Positions 50,947 to 61,800 of a stretch of DNA of 64,000 nt are shown here, one piece after another; positions within the stretch are counted from its first letter, which is position 1, and the number at the start of each line of letters is the position of its first letter. The translations under genes and the position numbers were made by a program. Where the stretch lies: contig PTFA01000314.1 of the NCBI GenBank assembly GCA_003342895.1, forward strand, positions 930,001-994,000, in the 5' to 3' direction. Origin of the DNA: Casuarius casuarius (lineage: Eukaryota > Chordata > Aves > Casuariiformes > Casuariidae). The notes beneath the pieces are model-generated. The model was not told the DNA's origin. It did not search any database and saw nothing but the letters and a program-made list of their open reading frames with translations.

Positions 50947-53900
50947 GTGTGATGAACTGATTGCTGAGCATCCCAAGTACCTTCTCTTTACTGTCTTCTT
51001 CTCTTAGTTATAATTATCTGAGTCATGGAAGGGAATGGAGCAATTTTATGCATAAATCAATGTCAGATTGATTTTGCAGTAAATGATTAGGAAGACTTGA
51101 AATGATGGTGTTGTTTTCCATTAGTGTGGCACTTCTCTTGAACAAATACATTAAAACTGCGTGTCAGATTCCTCTCCAGCCTTATCACATTAAGCTAGAG
51201 CCTGCTCATTTGTTAAAAATAAGAGCGTTCAGGGATCAAGCATCCCTCGCCTCCCGGAAACATCAGCCTAACCCCCGTCCCTAGCATTTACATTCCTCGC
51301 TTGGTTTTACTGCCTGTCTGTTATTTTTTCCAGGGCTGCCCATTAGGTCTGCTGAGGCACGTTGAGCTTTTCCTGTCCCCGCGCTAGATTATTCTCTGTG
51401 TTTGCTTCATGCTTTGCAGTCCAATGCATGGAGGAGATCCTGCTGTGCCAGCCACTGGCTGAGCCCTGAGCCACGAGCTGTCCGCACGCTGGCTATTTTT
51501 TGGAGGGGCTGCCTGGAGGAGGACAGCACTGAGGACCGTTATTTCCAAGGGAGATGCCGAGAAACNCAGGGTTGAACAAATGAGCTAGATTTTTGAAGAT
51601 CTGGTTGCTCAGAGACATGGGATCTCCACGGGTGTTGTCGCAGCCGTGGGGTAAGGAGAGGAGAAAGGTTTGCGGAGAGAGTGCACCTGTTACGACCAGA
51701 AGAAGGGCATCTTTGCTTAAAAGCTTGCCTGGTTTTTCCAACTGTAGCTCTTTCTTGGTCTAATAAAAATATACTCTCTCTTCCTGCAAAGCTTACCTCT
51801 CTTAAGTCTCATTTTCAGATAGTGATTTGTTCTCTTCCTGCAGAATTAAAGCAGTTTAACTGGAAAAGGTAACAAATGCACTTTGTCTAAGTAGCATCTT
51901 GTGGATAATGCAGCCGGTCTAAGACTTTAAAGCATCAGGCTCACAAGAGTCAACTAAACAGCAGTTTCTGGCCTTAGCTGGAATTGTAGTGCACTCTTTC
52001 TTTCTGGAAAAGACAAACTTTCTACATGAAAAACAGAAGGAAAAAATTTAGTCAAGATTCACATTTTATGTTAAACGTATCGTAGGGAAGATCTGTTAGT
52101 TCTACATAGCACCCAAGTGAAGGTACTCAACATGTAGCAGGATGGGATCCTTACTCCTCTTCTCTTTCTTTGTCCATGGGAGGGACCCACGGCAGCAGCC
52201 CATGCAAATAGGGTGGAGGATTTCCAAAATCTCCTTGTTCTGCATCAGGATAAAATCAAGATTTTTTTTTTGTGGTTGAGAGGCTTCGGGTGGGGCACTA
52301 GATATCTGAGTGGTAGGGCTGAGCTTTACCAAAAAAAGGCTTCTCTCCCCATTATTTTGCAAACAACCCATTGGCTCCTTTGGGAATCGGGACTCATTGT
52401 TGCCTGCGCCCCACTGTGCCAGCCTGGCTTTCTGCCCAGAAAGCTGCAGCGACAGAGCAGTGCGCCATGGGCGTTCACGAATTTGGGCTATATGGTGCTG
52501 CAAGGTCTGGCCTTTCCTGGGGGACCCTTGCGTAGGTCCACGGGNCGCGTGCTCTGGGAAACAACAATCTTCACTTTGGGCGCCGCGGAGTGTGCCGTGC
52601 TGCCTGAGCCCTCTCTGTCCCAATTCCCCATCAGACAGCACCTGGCATGAGCCGTTTTTGGGGTGAAGCAGCTGGCCAGAGGAAGCAGTGGCAGCGGAGC
52701 CCAGACCCTGGGGTTCGAGGAGCTGTGCAGGGATTTGCATGCAAAGTTTAGCATGTCCTTGGATTATTTTTGGAAACATTAGTTGAATATAATTTCTTGG
52801 GGTTCTGGAAACATTGCTATTCCAGAACTGCGAGCTTGTAACAAGGCACAAAGAAAGAATCAGGATTTGCTTTTGCCTGAAATAATCAATTACTGATTCT
52901 CTCATTACGTTGTTTGAACGACTGTTGTGCTGCATTTAATCCTTGCCTTGGAGTGGCCTGGGAAGATTAGCCTCTAGAAACCTTAATAATGAGCAAATAA
53001 TTCAAGCAGCAAATACATATATTTGTTCATTTTGCTTAGTTTGCATGTCGTCTTTTAGCAAAGCCCAGTGTTTTAAAATGTGCTATTTCCAAATAGCTTC
53101 GGTAAATAGTTCTTAAAGTGCAAGTCGTTCATGGGCAGGTTGCTGCAGCCGGTGAGGGCTTTCGCAAGCTTGATTTATTTGTTTCAGCCCAATATTGAAA
53201 CTTAGTATTTTCCGTAGGAAAGCTCAAGTGTTTAAATGTTTGCAGAAGCCAGCACTGTATATTGAAAGCCTAATTAGACTGACATCCAAGTGAAGATGTG
53301 AACTAATATTCACTTACTGCTTTTTAACTATTCATTCAGTTATATTTGTGAGGTCGCCCTTCATTCTTCTTGCTTGTTGGTACTATCATTTATATTCTCT
53401 TGCTTTTCAGCCCTGTGCAACAGTGTATTTAGAGTGTTCATTTGCAGGGGATGAGAGTGGTCTATATTAAATGTTTCGGAAAATTGAGTTTTGTCAGATC
53501 ACATTCTTTTAAAGGAAATCACTCCTTAACAAGAAAGGACGGACAGATAGATAGAAATGCCTCCAATACAGTCTTGTGTAGCTATGTGCTTTAATTAGAA
53601 AGTATGTAATCCTATATTTGGAGATTTCCACGGCCAGATCCAAAGCATACTGCTGTCTATGGAAAGTGCCCAATAAAAGGTTGCCAAATGAAAAAAGAAA
53701 AATCAGCTCAGATCTTAATTACTATGTAGAAATCTTTGTAGGAATTACTGAGAATTTTTATTTACCTCCTAAAAATCTGGATCTGAAAGGATATGGTGAA
53801 TAAAAAGCAGATTCCCAATTTGTAGTCTTTAATTTATGAGCTCTTGTCTAGATTATTTGGTTCAGTAAATGATTCCAACTGTAATTACCAAGCACTTGAG

Positions 53901-54630
53901 TGAAATTTTAATCAAAGAACTAAAACTCTTTTCACATCAGAAACTGATTGAAATGAAGATTTATTTCAGCAAATTTTCTTAAAGTTCATTGCTTCAGAAG
54001 AATAAGGCAAAATTAGGTATTGTTTGGTCGTTTCAATTTACTGTTGCTGGCCGAGTTCTGGTTCGTGGATCTAGGAGAGCCAGCATGAAGCTGCCCAGCA
54101 TATAAATACATTGCTCACCTTCAGGCCTAATTACATTACTGGGAGGTAGTTTGAGTATAAACCAAAAATCCTTTTTTAAGGCAGGAGGCCTGTTTTCTAC
54201 TTCTCCATGTCTTAGGATTGGTTTTTATTTGTAGTGTGGACGTTTCCATTTCTCTGGACACATCTGTGTAAACTGTGTTCTCTTTTAAGATCGCAGCGTA
54301 CATCCAGGGCAATGGAGAGTTGCTTTTAGGGCCCATGATAAGTGTGGTGTTGCTGCTTATGGGTGGAAAGTATGACTGCTCTGTTACGGCTCTGTTTCAT
54401 CCTCCTGGATTCATTGATTATACAAGCAGCAGGGCAAGATAAACTCAGGTCCCCCCCCTCCCCATGCTGTCCAAATGGCCTGCACACATTTCTTAGGGAA
54501 GAGAGGCTCAAAAGTGCTTATTTTGGTCCTCCTTCCCTGACACGACCGCTGTGCTCATGATCAATGTGTGTTCTGTGAGAGCCGTTATTTGTGTGTTTGA
54601 ACTCTGTGTTTCTGCGGGGGCTGGGGAAAG
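50947..54630 (+). other. EPHA6: EPHA6 intron 6 (3684 bp)
   Basis: Phase 0 intron with an unusual start (gtgtga) and a G-rich, pyrimidine-poor end (CGGGGGCTGGGGAAAG). It contains a 277-codon antisense open frame at 52102-52935 with no recognised domain (see findings), a palindromic octamer-type word at 52734-52745, and a GC-rich patch at 52430-52620. No other gene is recognised. Confidence 0.85.
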
Positions 54631-54790
54631 GACCAGGAGACGAGCTACACCATCATCAAATCAAAAGAGACAACTATTACGGCCGATGGCTTGAAACCGG
54701 GCTCAGCGTACATCTTCCAGATCCGCGCACGGACAGCTGCTGGATATGGTGGCTTCAGTCGAAGATTTGAGTTTGAAACCAGCCCAGTGT
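54631..54790 (+). CDS. EPHA6: EPHA6 exon 7: second half of second FN3 repeat
   Basis: This 160-bp exon contributes 53 codons, starting [17 protein letters not shown] and continuing [36 protein letters not shown], plus one base. The segment [10 protein letters not shown] is the conserved G-strand region of Eph FN3-2. The exon completes the domain begun in exon 6 and leads to the membrane stalk. The acceptor is AAAG|GACCAG with a poor pyrimidine tract. A second in-frame AG (CCAG|GAG) lies six bases inside and would delete Asp-Gln. The donor T|gtaagt is strong. Exon 6 to exon 7 joins in phase 0, giving the typical [10 protein letters not shown] sequence. Confidence 0.94.
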
Positions 54791-57700
54791 GTAAGTCATT
54801 TTAATTACTGTCAGCTCGTGTCTCTGTAAGGGTTGCCAGAGAGGAGTCCAAGGATCAATATCTTTGCAGTGAGTTCTGTCATTCTTGCATTTGCCCTCTC
54901 TCTCTCTTTCTGGCCTTGTCCCTTTAGTTAAAAACATGGGTCACGTCATTACCATGTGTTGGACAGGTTAACACGTCTGTCCTTACTTCCTCATCACATT
55001 TAGCTGGGTGCGAGTTGAAGTATCAGGAGATCTTTAAGCTTCAGAAATTCATAAAATTCACTGTTTGGAGAAAATTGTACCTTTGTGAGAGCCATTAGCA
55101 CTGAACGATTGCCGCTTTCACACCACCGAGCGAGGAAGGGTGAGGATATCCTCATCCATAATGCCATGGTAGAGTGCTGTGAGATGATGGGAACAAACAC
55201 AGCAGGTGAAATATCTGTTACTAAATACTCATTGATTGCATCTAGGAAAAAAAACCCGCTTTCTCCTTAAATGGTGCCTCCCTGCAAGGGGAAGGACTTA
55301 ACCAGCATTAGCACCTTGTGGTGTAAGTCACTGCCAGGTTGGAGGGCAGTTCCCTTTGGCTGCCAGGGCAGCAGCCTTAAGAAGAGGAATTTGACTTGTG
55401 CCCAGAAATGGCAAAAATGCTCACTGCAGGCTTAAGGCTTTGCTTGATCTGTTAAAAACTTGGTGGGGGGGGTTGGTNTGCGGTTTGTTTGTTTTTCTTT
55501 TAATGCTTCTGATCCAGGTCTGGATTCTGGAACATTATTCTGTGGCTGGGTGAATCCCAGAGAAATGCAGAGCATGGTCCCATATGAAGGCTCAGCTGCT
55601 GACTTTTTCATGTGTTCAGAGGAAACTTCTTCGATCCCTATTACCTAGTTTGTGCAGAGGTGTCAAAGAAAATATTTTCTCTCATAAAATATGTACTTTG
55701 TGTATCTATTTCAGTTAGTACAACTGACATTTATTAATCTTTTATACTATTTGCATGGGAGAGAATTTTTTTGTTGGAAATACTCTGTTCATTCTATGGA
55801 AAACAACAAATTGGTCTGGGTGTTTTCCTTAGAAAAGTAAATTCATCAATACTTTGATTACTGTTACTCCAGGTCACTTAAAATTCATCATCAGCTCTTT
55901 GAAAAAAGTTTCTAAGTTGTCATTTCAATGCATGTTACTTTTTAAGCCATAATAGATTTTAAAGGAATCATTACATATGTGCAGATGTAGCTGTGGAGCC
56001 AGTGATTGAGCTAATACAGTGCAAATTGCATCATGATGCAAGGATTAATGCAGTAAGAATTGTCTAGTTAATGTATTTCTTATTGTATTAACCATTGTGT
56101 CCTATAAGTAGCAACAAAATCGTATCATACAGAAAATTCTTCTATATTGTACTGGAGAAGTTCTGGTTGCTGTTAGAAAGTTTCTAGTTTAGAGTAATTT
56201 GAGTAATTGTGTTTCAGAATATTAATGAGTAATATACTGAATACATGCACATTTGATCCAGCGCTGTCATCACATACAGTCCTGAGCCAAAAATAATGGC
56301 ACTTCCTTAAAGTCTGTCATGCAAATATCTGTGTTAGGACTTTTTCCTGGGCATCCCATGGTGATATCTCAGCGCACTTTACAACCCTTGAGTGATTTAG
56401 TCCCACCAGTTTATGAGGCTGTCTTGCACTGTAAAGGCAGAGAAGCAGATATAGTGATACTGCGGAGCTGCTAAAATGCCGATGTAGTNGGAGAAATAGC
56501 CCAGGTCCTGACCTGGGGACCATTCCTCCGTTGGACAGCTCATTAACTCATGCTGTGGCCAAAGCAGGACTTCAGCAGGTGTTCAGATGCCGTGCGGGCC
56601 TGAAACGCAGCATAAACCTCCCCGTCTTGCAGAACCGCCGCTCCGTTTGACATGTTTCAAGCAGTGACCTGTTCCCCAAGGTCGAATACAGATTCAGCGT
56701 TAGTGCCAGGAATGTGACAAGACTCCCATGGCCTTTGCACATCCACGTGAAGGAAGGTGAAAGCCTGGTATTGCTGCACACAAACCCGCAGCAGCGGGTC
56801 GCAGTTGCCAACCGCAGTCACTGGCAGGGTGAGACTGGCGACGTGGAAAGTGAGCACCGAGCAAATTCTCACTGCTAGGCCTTGTTCAGATCGAAACCTC
56901 TTGTAGAACCACAGCAAACCATTTTGCTTCAGGCACACATGAAAACCTTGCAGTGACTGTTGTGAGAATCCAGTGCTCCTCCTCCAGAATTGTTTGGACT
57001 AAACCATATGTTTTGTTTCCAGTTCACAAGGTTTCTGACAATTTATTTTCTAACGCACTTGGAGGAAATATCCAACAGTAATTGCTTACAGCTGCATGAT
57101 CTAAGCAACATATCTGAGAAACACAGGTTAAAAAACAGTTGTAACTCATTTTGGCCTTCTCTTTTTTCCACAGTTTGTGTTTGGTTTACATGCTGTTTGC
57201 TGAACATGCAGGTTTGGGAAGCACTGTGATGCAGCACAGATGTGTTTTTCAGTGGAAGTCTTTATTTGGATGGAAGCTGTTGCTGGGGTGTATCTACTTG
57301 TTGCTCCCCTCCCTTTACCATGCCACAGAGCCTGTCCCTGACCCTGCCAAAAACTAACCCAAGCAAAAACCAGTTTTTGGCTGGATTGGTGAGCTAACCC
57401 AGCTGATCTCCGGGCTGGGAGCAGGAACATGTCAAAGAAGGATAAGGCAGGTCGGCCCCTGTCCAAGGCAGCAAGGTCCCAGATCTGCTTCTGCATCCGC
57501 AGCTTTGGGCTCCTGCAGGTCACACTAGAATCTGTCTGTTTTCCCCGTCCCTTGAACAGTGCAAAAATCACCAGAGAAATAGCTTAATGTTCCCTTTTAA
57601 CTGTTTTTCTTTTTAATTATTTTGCCAAGAAAGCAATAGAACATAGTCTAAAGGAGCCTCTATAAATTTGTGAGGCTAATAAAATCTCTGGATGATGGCA

Positions 57701-58705
57701 TGGCTTTAGAGCAGTTAACATTTAGTACCTGATGTATTGGACCAATCATTATGAAATCATTTACTGTACTTTTGCAGGCCCACCACCGTCCTGAAGTCAA
57801 GTACTACTAGCTACTGTGACCCATTGCAGATCAAGGTTTAACGCCTTACATTTTCTTCTTTCTTTTCTTTTAACAATTAATATGGGGTCATAATCAGTTA
57901 TTTTTATAGCTTCCATAAAGCTAGTCCTCTGCTGAGCACCCCCTTGTACGTGGCTCATTTAGTTACAGGCTGTCGTTAGCGTGCAGTCAATTGCTGCCAC
58001 TCCCCGGAACAGCCGGGGTTTTGTGGAGGGCTAGTGCTCCCGCGGCCCTGCCACGAGCCGTGGGGCAGGGGCTCTTTGCTGCAAGGTGCTTCTCCTGCAT
58101 TTTATCNAAAGGGATCATTTAAAGGGCATGGTCTGGAAGAGTTCTGCTGCCCTTATCAGATACAACGGCCATCCAAGGTATGAGTTCTAGCAGATTTCTG
58201 GTTTACAGAGGGCACCTTCCAGCCATGCGACATAGACACTACAAGGAGTTAGTATGCAAGTGCTTATAACTTTTTGAAGCACAGGTAATTTTAATTCTCT
58301 CAGAGATCTCACTCATGCCTCTTATTTAGCGATAAGGAATTCACTCCATAAATGTTTTCTCTGCAAACAGGAGCTTGCTGGGTTTTCATCTTTGATCTGA
58401 GTGATTTCTAATGCAGCTGACCCAGGAAAACAAACTCCAATTTGCAAACTCCAAGTTCTGTAACATTTCAATTTTTGAATTCAGTAATGAAATACAAGTT
58501 TGTTTTGTTTGCTGACTTGGTTTTGCCTGTGTTTCGGTTTCTACTCACCCATTTCCTCTCCAAAGTAGAAACAGACAGCAAAGAGGGAAAGAAGAAATGA
58601 GCTGATAAAACTGAAACCTCACTGGCAGCCCTGCAAGACAGACTCATGGGTGTGCTGACTGTAATTTTAACCTTAATCTCCATTTTCTGTTTCTCATCTC
58701 AGCAG
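54791..58705 (+). other. EPHA6: EPHA6 intron 7 (3915 bp)
   Basis: Phase 1 intron with a consensus donor (gtaagt) and a strong pyrimidine-rich acceptor region ending CAGCAGTAG, a tandem acceptor. It is mostly plain AT-rich intronic sequence. A CT-rich short run lies near 54896-54911 and a small GC hairpin (ccccgg/ccgggg) near 58.0 kb. No other gene is recognised. Confidence 0.85.
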
Positions 58706-58808
58706 TAGCTGCATCCAGTGACCAGAGCCAGATTCCTATAATTGTTGTGTCTGTAACAGTGGGAGTTATTCTGCTGGCTGTCGTTATCGGTTTCCTTCTC
58801 AGTGGAAG
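58706..58808 (+). CDS. EPHA6: EPHA6 exon 8: stalk and transmembrane helix
   Basis: Encodes the end of the extracellular stalk (LAASSDQSQ) and a single hydrophobic helix ([14 protein letters not shown] then LAVVIGFLL). The last two bases (AG) of a split codon follow SG. The start is chosen at the middle of three tandem AGs (CAG CAG TAG), because T|TA then gives PV-L-AASSDQ, the length I recall for mammalian EPHA6. Using the first AG (exon start 58703) would add a residue (PV-SV-AASS). Using the third (58709) would remove one (PV-S-ASS). With the middle site the exon is 103 bp. The donor AG|gtaaga is strong. The next, cytoplasmic juxtamembrane exon is not found in the remaining 5.2 kb. Confidence 0.93.
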
Positions 58809-61800
58809 GTAAGAGAAGCAGATATTTATACATCTCCAACTCTTGTGATAACTTTTATCTGACCAGCTGATTAGCGCCATTTAGGTGTGAGTACCACGTG
58901 AATGAAGCTGTCAAGCTGTAGCGCTATAAAACAGCATCAGGGTGGGCCAATTGATCTGTTTGGACAGGCAGGAATTGCAAATGCATGCTCACAGATGTAG
59001 TTCACTTCTCAATGATTTTCAACTCTGTGTATAGGCTGGCCCTGATTATTAGACTTGATTCTCACAGGAGCATATTCACGTTCCTTTACAAATGAGCAGA
59101 ACATGTTATTACAGGTAAAATATTACCTGATATATCACAGAGTTCAGTGTCTTTAAAGGNTATTGTTTGCAAATCTTGAAGTCCGTATGTTTGTACTCAG
59201 ATCTTGCAATGGGCTTTTATCACTTAGAAAACTTAACTACAGTAAAACACATATAAAGACAAAGAGAAGGATCCCAGGCGACTGGCCAAATGCCCTAAGT
59301 TTGGTAGGGCCTGGGTTTTTTCACGTATAGGATGCTAATGTTTTCTNCACGTACTAGTAATTTGTTCAGAGAGCTGCCCTCATCAAGGAACATGCTCAAC
59401 TTTAAACCATCAAGCAATCCCGTCAACTTCTCATGTGCTTGAACATAGGCAAGTGATAAAAGCCTAGGTTATGCAATCCTTGACAACTCTAATGGAAGTT
59501 GATGGAACTTGTTGGTGAACAACGGATTGTGGTAATGGGGAAGAATCTGGCTTGTGTCAGTCTCAGTTTGTACCGTGTCACTAAAATTGCATAGCAGCCA
59601 GCATATAAGGCACTTTTTCATACACTACACATGTATTCTTCAAAGTCATTGAAGTACCTGTCAAGGCGTAGTAGATTTATTTTAATGGCAGAAGTCAAAC
59701 AACTGCAGTGTCCTTCATGCAAAGCAATGTAAGATACCATGCCAGCATCTATTAATACTGCTGAATTTGTTCTCAATGAGGAGTAAGCATCTTTGCTTAT
59801 AAGTTACTGATCAGCCCTCTGTGGCATTCATGATACAGGTCTCTCTCTAGCTTGGGTCTAGTAAGGTGACTCTAAATTACAAGGTCTCACAAGTATTAAT
59901 AGTTACAAGATACTTGCAGAGGAACTGCACTGATACTGAGGTTATCAGCTGAGGGTCTTATTTCACAGAGAAGTAGGGCATCTGTTTGTGAAATCCGGCC
60001 CCACTGAGCAGCTCTGTCCCCAAGCATAAGGCATCCATGGGAGAACACAGTTATTCCCTGTCTTACCAGGTAAGTGTGCCAGACTCATCTCCCTTCAGGG
60101 TCAGAGACTGAAACTGTCTTCTGGCGCAGCCATTTAAGCTCTTGTCTTCTACTTTGAGAGACTTGTTGGGCTTAAAAATCAGAAAGTGCTCCTCTCTGCA
60201 AGAGAAGCGTGCAGTGGTCTGTGGGGGTGAATGGCTACGTGCCATTTCCTTCTGAGCTTCTTCTTGTCTGTGCTGGCCACTTTCCCATTCTGAAATACGC
60301 TAAGCAGTGCCNTTGGGATGAAATCCACAATGGGGATGCAGGAGAGTAACTCTGCAATTGTCCGAGATAAGGTGTGCCCTGTTCAGATCCTTCCACTGCC
60401 AGATGTGACCCACTCACCCAGCCATGGAGTCCGGGGAGGCAGGTGTCTCCAAGCCACCTNCCAAAGGTGACCCATGTCATGCAAAATATTGAAATCGCCA
60501 TTACACAACAGAGAATTTGGATGACAGCCAGGGCCCTCACCTGGGAGATGTGGTCCTCAGGCCTTGCTCCAAGGAGCTGTGCTCTCACCCTTCTCTGTGG
60601 ACCCCAGGGGCAGTGACAGGCTCCCAGGTGCTCTTCTGTAGGGCCACACAGAGGGTGTGGGAAGGGGCAGGCAAAGGGTGCAGGGACTGGAGGGGTTTGC
60701 TGGCTTGTCTTCACCATCTCTGCTTCTGAAAGGGAGATCTGACCAAAACAGGCTCAGGGCATGTCCAAATCTGCACATCTTGCCATCTAGAGAGCCTGAC
60801 ACTAGTGAAAATGAGGCCTTTCATGTCCCTTAGGTCAGACGTCCCTTAATCAAGCCACCCAATTACTTTAAAAAAAGGGGAGATGAGCTCTTAGTTCATT
60901 TTTAGCTTTTCAAGCTGCGGCTGCATAGACTGGGAAGAATCCCGCCCTCAACTGGCAGTGGTGGAGCAGCCTCCAGCCCCACAGTCTAGTCCATCATTAG
61001 AGAAATAGCTTCAGGATTGCAGGGCTTGTTAGCCACTTTGAGGTACTGCAAATTTTAAAGCCTGCCCAGTGTGTTGAGTGACTCTTGAGAACAGCCAAGT
61101 AAACCCCGGAAACCCAGAAAGTTGGCAGCCAATTTGAAATTAAACAAAGCAGAACAAAAAAATTGTTCCTGTTTTGAAGAAGCAGAAATACCACTAAAAT
61201 ATGTCAGTCATGCTGCTTTGCCTTGGACATGATTTCAAGACAATTCTTGGAGTGATTCTTATGCTGAGGCATTGCTGAGGTGATAAATGTATTCCAAGTC
61301 ATAGGCTAATCCATTTTTGAAGCTGTTAACCTGTTTCTGGAAGACACTCTCCTCTGTCTTTGGAGTGGTTATGTATTCCAGCACTTGGCACCAGGGAGTT
61401 AAATTTCCTTTTCTAATTCTTTCCACTAATTATTTTTGGAAAGACAGACATTTTGAATTCCAGGAGTTGCTCCAGCTGGAAGCACCACCGCTTTCCACAC
61501 TGAGCTCCCAGCTCGCTCTCCTCCCTGGCTAATGCAGGAGGGCAGGTACTGCCCAACTCCACAGCTAAGGAGGAAAACCCTGTAGGTCTGCAGTGGTGAG
61601 GACACAGCTGGGGCAGCTTCTGCAGACGGGCTCCTCGTCTCTGGCTCCATGTTGCTCCCGAGGGTGTCACATGGCATCTCTTTGCTGGGCATGTCAGGAG
61701 TGGGGGCACTCCCAGTGCTGGGGAAACTGGAAAAGGACAGGATGGGGAAAGGCATCCTCCTCCTCTCTGCAGTTCAGGAAGTTATTTCCCAGCCGTACAG

